A DNA stretch of 7,639 nucleotides from an uncultured Prevotella sp. (GTDB taxonomy: Bacteria > Bacteroidota > Bacteroidia > Bacteroidales > Bacteroidaceae): positions 1 through 7,639 of the forward strand of contig CAMBBY010000042.1 of NCBI GenBank assembly GCA_945863825.1. The letters are read 5' to 3'. This document shows, piece by piece, positions 1 through 6,701 of this stretch (positions within the stretch are counted from its first letter, which is position 1; the number at the start of each line of letters is the position of its first letter). A program made the translations under genes and the position numbers. Under the pieces are notes generated by a model, which worked only from the letters and a program-made list of their open reading frames with translations, was not told the origin of the DNA and did no database searches.

Positions 1-84
1 TTGTCGTTTTACAAGTAAATTCCCACGAAACCCTATAGGTTGCGGATTTGAGGGTTGTATGAAATTTTATTTAGTTGATAAAAA

Positions 85-98
85 TGTGCATGTGCACA
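85..98. repeat. 14-bp perfect inverted repeat, operator-like
   Basis: TGTGCA and TGCACA face each other across a 2-bp centre, a perfect 6+2+6 dyad. The geometry resembles a binding site for a dimeric regulator, but no adjacent gene or promoter in the window supports that, so the function is unassigned. Confidence 0.4.
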
Positions 99-190
99 GA
101 ATTCTCCCAAGGCAATCCGTCGTGTCAGGATATCCGCTCTGATGGGGAAAAGCCTTTCCGACTTTATACCTTATTATGTATATAACGCTT

Positions 191-212
191 TTCTTCAGGA
201 AACTACTTAGTT
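191..212. repeat. 22-bp direct repeat, copy 1
   Basis: This copy matches 225-246 at 21 of 22 positions; the difference is G versus A at the ninth base. It contains the dyad AACTA-CT-TAGTT (201-212) preceded by the imperfect dyad TTCT-TC-AGGA (191-200). On the minus strand, downstream of trkH, each AACTA-AG-TAGTT could fold into a 5-bp hairpin followed by pyrimidines, so a weak termination or RNA-end role is possible. Regulator binding is the alternative. Confidence 0.7.
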
Positions 213-224
213 AAAATATTGTTA

Positions 225-246
225 TTCTTCAGAAAACTACTTAGTT
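225..246. repeat. 22-bp direct repeat, copy 2
   Basis: This is the second copy, beginning 34 bp after the first and about 45 bp from the trkH stop codon. It carries two perfect abutting dyads with 2-bp centres: TTCT-TC-AGAA (225-234) and AACTA-CT-TAGTT (235-246). On the minus strand the second dyad is followed by TTCT, which gives a faint terminator-like look without GC content. Confidence 0.7.
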
Positions 247-291
247 TAGTAAGCACTTTTGTTTCCTTTATCCGACAACTCATTCCGTATC

Positions 292-1749
292 TTAGTTCTC
301 CTTCCAGAACGCCGGAGTAAAGATTACCAGCACACTGAAAATCTCAAGACGACCAATCAGCATCATCAGCGAGCAGAACCATTTGGCCAGGTCGGGCAGT
401 TCGCTCCACGACATGGTAGGTCCGATTTCCGTACCTAAGGTAGGTCCTACATTACCCACGCAACTCAGCGTGATGGTGATGGCATTGGTATTGTCGATGC
501 CCATCGCAATCATCGTGAAGGAGATGACCAGACAGATGATGAGATAGGTGGTGAGGAAGGCGAGCAGGGTGACACGCTTCTGCATCGGCACGTTGACACC
601 GTCTATCTTCAGTGGCAGCACGGCATTCGGATGCAGAATCTGGCGGAACTCATTCTTCACCATTCTCACGAGCATCACGCCACGGATACATTTCAGTCCA
701 CCGCTTGTACTGCCCGAGCACGCTCCGAAGAACATACATGTAGCCAGGATAACCCAGGTGACATGAGGCCAGAGGGCGGCATCATCATTGAAGAGACCTG
801 TGGTGGTGATAAACGAAACCACCTGGAATACGGCGCTGCGGAAGGCATGCTCCAGATCGTAGTTGCGCAGTGTAACCAGTTCTATCATGATGAAGGCGGT
901 GAATGCCATGACAAGTAGGGTATAGAACTTGAATTCTGAATTCTTGAACAGATCCTTGATCTTGAACTTGATGACTGCTGCATAGAGCAGCGTGAAATTC
1001 ACGCCCGAAAGGAAACAGAAGAAAGCACAGATGTATTCTAATGCCGGCGAATGGAAGAACTCAGTACTGCTGTTGTGAGTAGAGAAACCTCCCGTAGCCG
1101 TGGTGGTCATCGCGTAGTTGAAACTGTCGAAGAGATTCATTCCCGCTATATAATAGGAGAGGATGCATGCGATGGTGAGCACCAGGTAGATACTCCAGAT
1201 CCATTTGGCAGAGGTGGAGAGACGGGGATGCAACTTAGACTTGATGGGTCCCGTGGCCTCTGCCGCAAACACCTTGGTCTGTCCTCCGACAAGCGAAGGC
1301 AGCAGGGCGATGGTGAAGAACACGATTCCTAATCCGCCTATCCACTGGGTGAGCGACCGCCAGAAGAGCAGTCCGTGGGGGAAACATTCCACATCGTCGA
1401 GGATGGTGGCTCCCGTGGTGGTAAATCCCGACATCGTCTCGAAGTAGGCATCCGTAAAACTGTGGATGTAACCGCTAATCATGAAGGGCAGCGTGCCGAA
1501 GAGACTGAAGACAATCCAGGAGAGTGAAACCACGAGATAGGCATCACGGCGCGACATCGTATTGTCGGCTCCATGACCTCTCCATTTCAATATCAGTCCG
1601 CCTCCGATGGTGGTAAGTGTAGCCACGATGAAGGCAAAGATGTCGTCCTGCTGATAGTAGAGAGCTACCAGCAGACTGATGAAGAGCAGGAATGCCTCGA
1701 TGAAGAGGAGCTGTCCTAAGATCTTATATATCAGTTTACTGTTTATCAT
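292..1749 (-). CDS. trkH: TrkH-type potassium uptake protein (inner-membrane K+ channel-like subunit)
   Basis: This 485-residue integral membrane protein forms the ion path of the Trk potassium uptake system and is gated by the cytoplasmic TrkA protein. Hydrophobic segments cover most of its length, arranged as the four membrane-pore-membrane repeats of the TrkH/KtrB superfamily. The four selectivity-filter loops can be seen: TTTG at 110-113, TATGG at 217-221, TTTG at 315-318 and CVGN at 430-433, each with its filter glycine. After filter 3 comes the family signature GACSGSTSGG (342-351), and the C-terminus carries GRLEIFSVL (466-474) before TPAFW. The length is normal for TrkH (about 480-485). 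Its ATG overlaps the trkA stop codon by 4 bp (ATGA), so translational coupling to its partner is likely. It is the last gene of the dxs-trkA-trkH set. Nothing suggests that it is damaged. Confidence 0.96.
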   Translation of the reverse strand: MINSKLIYKILGQLLFIEAFLLFISLLVALYYQQDDIFAFIVATLTTIGGGLILKWRGHGADNTMSRRDAYLVVSLSWIVFSLFGTLPFMISGYIHSFTDAYFETMSGFTTTGATILDDVECFPHGLLFWRSLTQWIGGLGIVFFTIALLPSLVGGQTKVFAAEATGPIKSKLHPRLSTSAKWIWSIYLVLTIACILSYYIAGMNLFDSFNYAMTTTATGGFSTHNSSTEFFHSPALEYICAFFCFLSGVNFTLLYAAVIKFKIKDLFKNSEFKFYTLLVMAFTAFIMIELVTLRNYDLEHAFRSAVFQVVSFITTTGLFNDDAALWPHVTWVILATCMFFGACSGSTSGGLKCIRGVMLVRMVKNEFRQILHPNAVLPLKIDGVNVPMQKRVTLLAFLTTYLIICLVISFTMIAMGIDNTNAITITLSCVGNVGPTLGTEIGPTMSWSELPDLAKWFCSLMMLIGRLEIFSVLVIFTPAFWKEN

Positions 1750-3089
1750 ATAAAGTACTTCTCAATTTTCTTCATGTTGATGTTGTGGCAGAATACCATC
1801 ACGGAGTCGCCCGGTTCTATCTGTGTATGTCCGGAAACGAGCATTCCCTCGCCCTTGCGCACCAGTCCGCCGATGGTTACACCGATAGGCATGCCGAGAT
1901 CTTTCACTGGTTTCTTGGTTACCTTCGAACCCTCCTTGGCGATAAACTCAGCCACATCGGCATTGGCACTCATGAGGAAGCGCACGTTCATCACGTCGGC
2001 ATCGAGCATCATCTGGTAGATATAGCTTGCTGCTATCGCCTTCTTGTTAATGATGGTACCGATATCGAGACTCTCAGCCATGCTCACGTAATCCACGTTT
2101 TCCACCGCAGCCACGGTCTTTCTCACTCCCAGTCGCTTGGCGGTGAGGCAGGCGAGGATATTGGTTTCGGCATTGCCGGTGAGTGCCACGAAAGCCTGAG
2201 TGCTCCTGATGCCCTCCTCGGTAAGCAGCGGAATATCGCGACCGTCGCCATGGATGATGAGCGTCTTCCGGTCGTCAAGGATGTCATTGAGATATTCACA
2301 TCTGTGTTCATCTATCTCGATGATCTTGGTCTCCATATACTCCGGCATCTTCTTCACGGCTCTCACGGCAGTACGTCCGCCGCCCATGACCATCACGTTC
2401 TTCACATCCACATAATGCTCCTTGCCCACAATCTTGCGGATGTATGGGATATAGTTGCGGGTAGTCATGAAGTAAGCCAGGTCGTAGAGCTTCAGTTCAT
2501 CATAACCGCCCGGGATGATAGTATCGCTGCCTCGCTTGATGGCCACCACATGGTAAGGGTCGTTGGGACCGCTGATGTCCTTGAGCGGCTTATTGAGAAT
2601 TTCGCAGGTTTCGCGCAGTTTGATACCCAGCATGATGAGGGCACCATCGTGCACATCCCATCTCTGGCGCACCCAACTCATCTTCAGTCCGTTGTTGATA
2701 TCCACGGCAGCAAGCATCTCCGGATAGATCAGCTTGTCGATGCCCAGTTCGCGGAAGAAATCCTGTGCCTGTTGGTCCATGTATTCCGGATTATCCACCT
2801 TGGCAACGGTGCGCTTGGCTCCAAGTTTCTTGGCAAGGATGCAGGAAGTGATGTTCTTGCTCTCCAACGGCGTTACGGCGATGAAGAGGTCGGCATCCTG
2901 TATGTCTGCATTCTGCAACATTTTCAGACTGGTAGGCTGTCCCAGCATGGTGAGCAGATCATAGTCTGAACCGATGCTGGCGAGTCGTTCCTCGCTATCA
3001 TCAATGAGCGTGATATCCTCCTTGCTTCTGGAGAGCAATCGGGCCAGATGGGTACCTATGGCGTATGCGCCTGCAATAATGATTTTCAT
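1746..3089 (-). CDS. trkA: TrkA, NAD-binding peripheral subunit of the Trk K+ uptake system
   Basis: This 447-residue cytoplasmic protein is built as a tandem of two RCK units (each TrkA_N Rossmann plus TrkA_C), which in known systems binds NAD(H) or adenine nucleotides and gates TrkH. The first Rossmann fold starts at residue 2 ([11 protein letters not shown]) with the acidic end of strand 2 at D30. The second starts near residue 231 ([11 protein letters not shown]) with the acidic residue D260. TrkA_C-like segments lie around 140-215 and 365-440. Both glycine loops depart from the usual GxGxxG: the middle glycine is Y9 in the first, and the last glycine is A241 in the second. Length and domain order are normal (E. 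coli TrkA is 458 residues). The gene overlaps dxs upstream and trkH downstream by 4 bp each, and the partner gene trkH supports the assignment. Confidence 0.95.
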   Translation of the reverse strand: MKIIIAGAYAIGTHLARLLSRSKEDITLIDDSEERLASIGSDYDLLTMLGQPTSLKMLQNADIQDADLFIAVTPLESKNITSCILAKKLGAKRTVAKVDNPEYMDQQAQDFFRELGIDKLIYPEMLAAVDINNGLKMSWVRQRWDVHDGALIMLGIKLRETCEILNKPLKDISGPNDPYHVVAIKRGSDTIIPGGYDELKLYDLAYFMTTRNYIPYIRKIVGKEHYVDVKNVMVMGGGRTAVRAVKKMPEYMETKIIEIDEHRCEYLNDILDDRKTLIIHGDGRDIPLLTEEGIRSTQAFVALTGNAETNILACLTAKRLGVRKTVAAVENVDYVSMAESLDIGTIINKKAIAASYIYQMMLDADVMNVRFLMSANADVAEFIAKEGSKVTKKPVKDLGMPIGVTIGGLVRKGEGMLVSGHTQIEPGDSVMVFCHNINMKKIEKYFI

Positions 3090-4984
3090 TTTTGATTTTC
3101 TATTGTTTTTCTGATGGACTCATTGTCCAGACCGATGATTTCTCTCAGCTGGGCTACGGTTCCATGTTCTACAAATTCGTCTGGAATACCCATCCTCGTT
3201 ATCTGTGGACGGTATCCGTGGTCGCTCATCCATTCCAGTATGGCAGATCCGAATCCTCCCTTTCTCACTCCGTCTTCGATGGTGATGATGCGGTCAAATT
3301 TCTTTGCGATTTCTTCGAGCAGTGCTTCATCGAGCGGCTTGAGGAATCGCATATCGTAGTGGGCAATGCTCAATGCAGAAGCCGTTTCTATTTCAGCAAT
3401 CACCTTTTCCGCATCGTTTCCGATAGGTCCCAGGGTAAGTACCGCCACGTCATCGCCGTCTTTCAACTTGCGTCCGGTGCCGGTCTTGATTTCCTCCATC
3501 TCGTTCTTCCAATCTACCAGCACGCCCTTGCCTCTCGGATAGCGGATCACATAGCTGCCCTGTCCCGGGAGCTGGGCTGAGTACATCAGATTGCGCAGTT
3601 CATGCTCGTCCATAGGCGATGCGATGGTGAGATGGGGTATCGGGCGGAGCGCTGCCAGGTCGAAAGCACCGTGGTGGGTAGGTCCGTCTTCGCCTACCAG
3701 TCCGGCACGGTCCAGACAGAGTACTACAGGCAGATTGAGCAGTGCCATGTCGTGGATGATATTATCATAGGCTCTCTGTGCAAACGAACTGTAGATATTG
3801 CAGAAAGGTTGCAGTCCGTCCTTCGCCATACCTGCAGAGAAGGTCACGGCATGTCCTTCTGCGATACCCACGTCGAACACACGGTCGGGCATCGCCTTCA
3901 TCATGATATTCATCGAGCAACCGGTAGGCATGGCAGGTGTCACGCCCACGATCTTCTGGTTTTTCTCCGCCAGTTCGAGCAGGGTATTTCCGAAAACATC
4001 CTGGAACTTAGGAGGCTGGTTGCTGGTATCAGCGATGATACGCTCTCCAGTCTCCGGGTCGAATTTGCCCGGCGCATGCCAGATGGTGGCACTCTTCTCG
4101 GCAGGTTCATAACCCTTGCCCTTGGTGGTATGGAGGTGCAGGATCTTAGGTCCCTTCATGTCCTTGAGCTGCATGAGAACCCTTACTACCTCCTTCACGT
4201 CATGACCATCGAAAGGTCCGAAATATCGGATGTTCATTCCCTCGAAGATGTTCTGCTGATGGCTGAGTGCCGACTTCAGTGCATTGTTGAGCCGTATGAT
4301 GCCCTTCTTGCGATCTTCATTGAGATAGCCCTTGGAATGGAGCCACTGTGAAGCCTTGAAGCGCAACTTGTTGTAGGTTTCGTTGGTGTCGAGATTGAGG
4401 AGATATTTCTCCATACCTCCCACCGCCCGGTCGATACTCATATCATTATCATTCAGGATGATGAGCATGTTGTTGGGGGTGCTGGAAACATTATTGAGTC
4501 CCTCGAAGGCAAGTCCGCCACTCATGGCACCATCGCCTATCACCGCCACGGTATGCCTGTCTTCCTTGCCCGTCTTCTTGGCTGCCACCGCCATACCCAA
4601 CGCTGCTGAGATGGAATTGCTGGCATGACCGCAGGCGAAGGTATCATATTCGCTCTCTAAGGGTGAAGGGAAAGGACGGATGCCGTGCAACTTCCTGTTA
4701 GTGCAGAAAGAATCGCGGCGACCGGTAAGAATCTTATGACCATAAGCCTGGTGGCCCACATCCCAAACGATGCGGTCCTCAGGAGTATTGAATACGTAAT
4801 GTAGGGCTACAGTTATCTCGACTACGCCAAGTGAAGACGCAAAATGACCAGGATTTACGGCTACCTCGTCGATGATGTCTTCCCTCAGTTCCTTGCAGAC
4901 TTGGGGAAGTTGGTCAATACTCAACTTCCTCAAATCGTCTGGGTATTTTATCTTGCTTAAAAGACTAAACTTTTCTTGATCCAT
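3086..4984 (-). CDS. dxs: 1-deoxy-D-xylulose-5-phosphate synthase
   Basis: This thiamine-diphosphate enzyme condenses pyruvate with glyceraldehyde-3-phosphate to form DXP, the first step of the MEP isoprenoid pathway (DXP also feeds thiamine and pyridoxal synthesis). With the start at 4984 it has 632 residues, close to the family norm of about 620-640. Visible landmarks are H47 in [23 protein letters not shown] (78-90), the ThDP/Mg motif from GDGAMSGG (150-157) to NDN (178-180), the catalytic glutamate E376 in [14 protein letters not shown] (425-428) with GPTHHGAFD (434-442), and RYPRGKG (481-487). I chose the ATG at 4984 because the upstream in-frame ATG at 5041 would add 19 residues encoded across a good promoter element (5009-5016), and residues from MDQEKF onward look like a normal Dxs start. 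It is the first gene of the operon and overlaps trkA by 4 bp. Confidence 0.96.
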   Translation of the reverse strand: MDQEKFSLLSKIKYPDDLRKLSIDQLPQVCKELREDIIDEVAVNPGHFASSLGVVEITVALHYVFNTPEDRIVWDVGHQAYGHKILTGRRDSFCTNRKLHGIRPFPSPLESEYDTFACGHASNSISAALGMAVAAKKTGKEDRHTVAVIGDGAMSGGLAFEGLNNVSSTPNNMLIILNDNDMSIDRAVGGMEKYLLNLDTNETYNKLRFKASQWLHSKGYLNEDRKKGIIRLNNALKSALSHQQNIFEGMNIRYFGPFDGHDVKEVVRVLMQLKDMKGPKILHLHTTKGKGYEPAEKSATIWHAPGKFDPETGERIIADTSNQPPKFQDVFGNTLLELAEKNQKIVGVTPAMPTGCSMNIMMKAMPDRVFDVGIAEGHAVTFSAGMAKDGLQPFCNIYSSFAQRAYDNIIHDMALLNLPVVLCLDRAGLVGEDGPTHHGAFDLAALRPIPHLTIASPMDEHELRNLMYSAQLPGQGSYVIRYPRGKGVLVDWKNEMEEIKTGTGRKLKDGDDVAVLTLGPIGNDAEKVIAEIETASALSIAHYDMRFLKPLDEALLEEIAKKFDRIITIEDGVRKGGFGSAILEWMSDHGYRPQITRMGIPDEFVEHGTVAQLREIIGLDNESIRKTIENQK

Positions 4985-5008
4985 GTGTTCAACTCGTGAA
5001 TAACTCTG

Positions 5009-5016
5009 CAAAGATA
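5009..5016 (-). promoter_or_regulatory. Bacteroidetes -7 promoter element for the dxs-trkA-trkH operon
   Basis: On the minus strand the element reads TATCTTTG followed by CA, an exact match to the Bacteroidetes sigma-ABfr -7 consensus TAnnTTTG. Transcription would start roughly at 5000-5003, giving a leader of about 15-20 nt before the dxs ATG at 4984. The -33 region (around 5037-5041) has no clear TTTG, so that half is weak. The element argues against the in-frame start at 5041. Confidence 0.65.
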
Positions 5017-5055
5017 ATGCTTTTTTGCTAATCCTAATCATATTTATCCCGATAA

Positions 5056-5088
5056 TTTCGGTTTTTCAGTTTTTTCTTTGTATTTTTG
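5056..5088 (+). promoter_or_regulatory. Bacteroidetes-type promoter candidate for the peptidase gene
   Basis: TATTTTTG at 5081-5088, followed by CA, fits the -7 consensus TAnnTTTG. A TTTCG at 5056-5060 sits 20 bp upstream, an acceptable but imperfect -33 element. Transcription would start near 5093-5097 and give the peptidase mRNA a leader of about 200 nt, long for this group. No better TAnnTTTG lies closer to the start codon at 5295. Part of the signal could instead drive a separate short RNA. Confidence 0.5.
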
Positions 5089-5124
5089 CACAGAAATGTT
5101 GTCTTTTGGTGGGGGAATTGCATC

Positions 5125-5147
5125 ATAAAAGCATAAAAATGCTTTAT
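5125..5147 (+). other. AT-rich hairpin in the peptidase mRNA leader
   Basis: AAAGCAT (5128-5134) pairs with ATGCTTT (5139-5145) across an AAAA loop. ATA/TAT can extend the stem with one bulged A. No U-run follows on the plus strand, so it is not a standard terminator. It lies about 30 nt after the predicted transcription start, where a 5' stem-loop could affect mRNA stability. Confidence 0.45.
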
Positions 5148-5200
5148 AAAGGCATGGTAAAACATGATCAAGCAATATATAAGGTATAATGATGGCAAGT

Positions 5201-5222
5201 TAATTGCAAAATAATTGTAAAA
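5201..5222 (+). repeat. Two-copy 11-bp tandem repeat (TAATTGYAAAA)
   Basis: TAATTGCAAAA (5201-5211) is followed directly by TAATTGTAAAA (5212-5222), differing at one base. The 11-bp period is one helical turn, a spacing that would put both copies on one face of the DNA. It lies about 75 bp before the peptidase start. Low-complexity AT content makes a chance origin possible. Confidence 0.5.
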
Positions 5223-5229
5223 AATAAGG

Positions 5230-5277
5230 ATGACAGTACCCCAATCTATTCGTAAAAACGTAATAATAAACAAATAA
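5230..5277 (+). CDS. Possible 15-residue leader peptide upstream of the peptidase gene (tentative)
   Basis: This short frame encodes MTVPQSIRKNVIINK and stops 17 nt before the peptidase ATG, in a different frame. Its RKNVI segment repeats the peptidase N-terminus MRKNVI, with 11 of 15 bases identical between 5251-5265 and 5298-5312. AAGG directly abuts the ATG without the usual spacing, so initiation may be poor. The peptide has no run of one amino acid that would suggest classical attenuation. It may be a chance ORF or the relic of a small duplication at the gene's 5' end. Confidence 0.2.
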   Translation: MTVPQSIRKNVIINK

Positions 5278-5294
5278 CACATATATATTATAAT

Positions 5295-5354
5295 ATGAGA
5301 AAAAATGTAATCTTGATGGGAGCCTTGCTGATGGCTTCTATGTCGATGATGGCG
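5295..5354 (+). other. Predicted signal peptide of the C1B peptidase
   Basis: The first 20 residues have a short basic start (R2, K3), a hydrophobic Met/Leu/Ala-rich core (V5 to M19) and a small residue at A20 before Q21. This fits Sec/signal peptidase I processing. There is no lipobox cysteine, so it is not a lipoprotein signal. Confidence 0.75.
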
Positions 5355-6701
5355 CAGACCGGTAAGGGTGGTATCTCTGCCCAGATGATTCAGCAGATGG
5401 AGAAATCACAGAAGGGCGGTACTGCCGAGAAGGCTCTCTTCAATGCCATCGCCAATAATAATATCGACGACCTGGTGAAAAATCCAGCCAATGCTGCTGC
5501 CGTGGATACTCATTTCAGTATCGAGACTCCGCAGCAGTCTATCCACAACCAGTTGAGCTCTGGCCGCTGCTGGATGTTCAGCGGTTTCAATGTGCTCCGC
5601 TCTAACTTCGCCCTCAACGACAAGCAGGGTAGAGTGGTGGAATTCTCGCAGGACTATCTCTTCTTCTACGACCAGTTGGAGAAGGCCAACCTCATGCTGC
5701 AGGGTGTTATCGACCTGGGCAAGAAGGATATCGAGGACCCTCAGGTGCAGTTCTTCTTCAAAAATCCGCTCAATGATGGCGGTACTTTCTGTGGTGTTGC
5801 CGATTTGGCAAGCAAGTACGGACTGGTGCCTATGAGTGCCCAGCCTGAGACTTTCTCAAGCAACAATACTTCCAAGATGAGCCGTCTCGTAAGCAGCAAG
5901 CTTCGCGAGTATGGTCTGGAACTCCGCAAGATGGTGGCTCAGGGCAAGAAGTCGGCAGCTATCCTGGCTCGCAAGAACGAAATGCTCGGTCTGGTTTATC
6001 ACATGCTGAGTCTTACTCTCGGTGAACCGGTAAAGGAATTTACCTATGCTTTCCGCGACAAGGATGGCAAGCAGGTTGGCGAGGCGAAGAAATATACTCC
6101 TAAGAGCTTCTATGAGGAAACCGTAGGCAAGGACCTGAACGGTACCTTCCTGATGGTGATGAACGATCCACGCCGTCCTTATCACAAGACCTACGAGGTG
6201 GAATACGACCGTCATACTTACGATGGTCACAACTGGAAATACCTGAACCTGCCGATGGAGGAAATCGCTGATCTCGCCATCGCTTCACTCAAGGGCGGAC
6301 AGAAGATGTATTCCAGCTATGATGTGGGCAAGCAGCTCGACCGCAAGCGTGGTTATCTGGCTACCGACAACTTCGACTATGGTACTCTCTTCGGCACTTC
6401 CTTCGGTATGGACAAGGCTCAGCGCATCTCTACTTTCGACAGTGGTTCTACTCATGCCATGACCCTCACCGCTGTGGATCTCGATGCCAATGGCAAGCCG
6501 GTCAAGTGGAAGGTGGAAAACAGTTGGGGTGCTGACAATGGTTTCTCCGGTTGCTTCATCATGACCAACGACTGGTTTAATGAGTATATGTTCCGCTTGG
6601 TAGTAGATAAGAAATTTGCTTCAGAGCAGTTGCAGAAGGAATTCGACCAGAAGCCAACCATGCTGACTCCAGACGATCCGTTGTTCCAGATGGAAGATTA
6701 G
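5295..6701 (+). CDS. pepC: Exported C1B cysteine aminopeptidase (PepC/bleomycin hydrolase family)
   Basis: This 468-residue papain-fold peptidase belongs to family C1B, whose members form barrel-like hexamers that trim peptides from the N-terminus. Residues 1-20 look like a signal peptide: RK, then a hydrophobic stretch from V5, with likely cleavage at A20-Q21. The mature enzyme would therefore act in the periplasm or outside the cell, unlike the cytosolic enzymes of lactic acid bacteria and yeast. The catalytic set is complete: oxyanion-hole Q86 and nucleophile C92 in NQLSSGRCW, H387 in GSTHAM, and N409 in KVENSWG. A long insert between them is normal for C1B. The C-terminal arm, which lies in the active-site cleft in this family, ends DDPLFQMED rather than the usual WDPMGALA-like tail. 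The start has no Shine-Dalgarno sequence but an AT-rich leader. It is followed by the 20-bp repeat array and a CyuA-like gene. Exact substrate is unknown. Confidence 0.92.
   Translation: MRKNVILMGALLMASMSMMAQTGKGGISAQMIQQMEKSQKGGTAEKALFNAIANNNIDDLVKNPANAAAVDTHFSIETPQQSIHNQLSSGRCWMFSGFNVLRSNFALNDKQGRVVEFSQDYLFFYDQLEKANLMLQGVIDLGKKDIEDPQVQFFFKNPLNDGGTFCGVADLASKYGLVPMSAQPETFSSNNTSKMSRLVSSKLREYGLELRKMVAQGKKSAAILARKNEMLGLVYHMLSLTLGEPVKEFTYAFRDKDGKQVGEAKKYTPKSFYEETVGKDLNGTFLMVMNDPRRPYHKTYEVEYDRHTYDGHNWKYLNLPMEEIADLAIASLKGGQKMYSSYDVGKQLDRKRGYLATDNFDYGTLFGTSFGMDKAQRISTFDSGSTHAMTLTAVDLDANGKPVKWKVENSWGADNGFSGCFIMTNDWFNEYMFRLVVDKKFASEQLQKEFDQKPTMLTPDDPLFQMED

Larger units (their letters stand above)
1..291. 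other. Intergenic region downstream of trkH, no gene recognised
   Basis: I see no convincing coding frame, tRNA or known riboswitch here. The stretch is rich in short dyads: TTTAC-AA-GTAAA at 8-19, CCTATAGG at 32-39, AACCCT (29-34) facing AGGGTT (51-56), TGTGCA-TG-TGCACA at 85-98, GGATATCC at 128-135 and GGAAA-AGCC-TTTCC at 146-159. It also holds a 22-bp direct repeat at 191-212 and 225-246. trkH transcription enters from the right; no classical GC-rich stem followed by a U-run is visible on the minus strand. The neighbour to the left is outside the window, so it is unknown whether this is a terminator region, a promoter region or both. Confidence 0.6.
4985..5294. other. Divergent intergenic region between dxs and the peptidase gene
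   Basis: This 310-bp AT-rich gap separates two divergently transcribed genes. It holds a minus-strand promoter element near dxs (5009-5016), a plus-strand promoter candidate (5056-5088), a hairpin (5125-5147), an 11-bp tandem repeat (5201-5222) and a short possible leader ORF (5230-5277). An open frame on the minus strand across most of it (5034-5282) shows no protein-like features and covers the promoters, so I do not treat it as a gene. Confidence 0.7.

Noticed and set aside
146..159. Terminator hairpin GGAAA-AGCC-TTTCC for trkH
   Set aside because: The stem is 5 bp and is followed on the minus strand by CCATC rather than a U-run. It is about 130 bp past the stop codon.
1..291. tRNA or riboswitch in the left intergenic region
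   Set aside because: No T-loop GGTTCRA motif or known riboswitch core was found by eye.
1785..2969. Long plus-strand open frame of 394 codons
   Set aside because: It lies entirely antisense to trkA, is His-rich and low in protein-like features, and arises from the codon bias of the real gene. trkA has clear domains on the other strand.
3602..4351. Plus-strand open frame of 249 codons
   Set aside because: It is antisense to the conserved core of dxs, and its translation resembles no family I recognise.
5189..5203. Four-codon frame ATG ATG GCA AGT TAA in the leader, with AAGG at 5181-5184
   Set aside because: It is too short to distinguish from chance in AT-rich sequence. I note only that AAGG lies 4 bases upstream.
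5034..5282. Minus-strand 82-codon frame in the divergent intergenic region
   Set aside because: It is AT-driven Phe/Tyr/Ile-rich sequence covering both promoter candidates, with no domain-like pattern. Its hydrophobic look follows from base composition.
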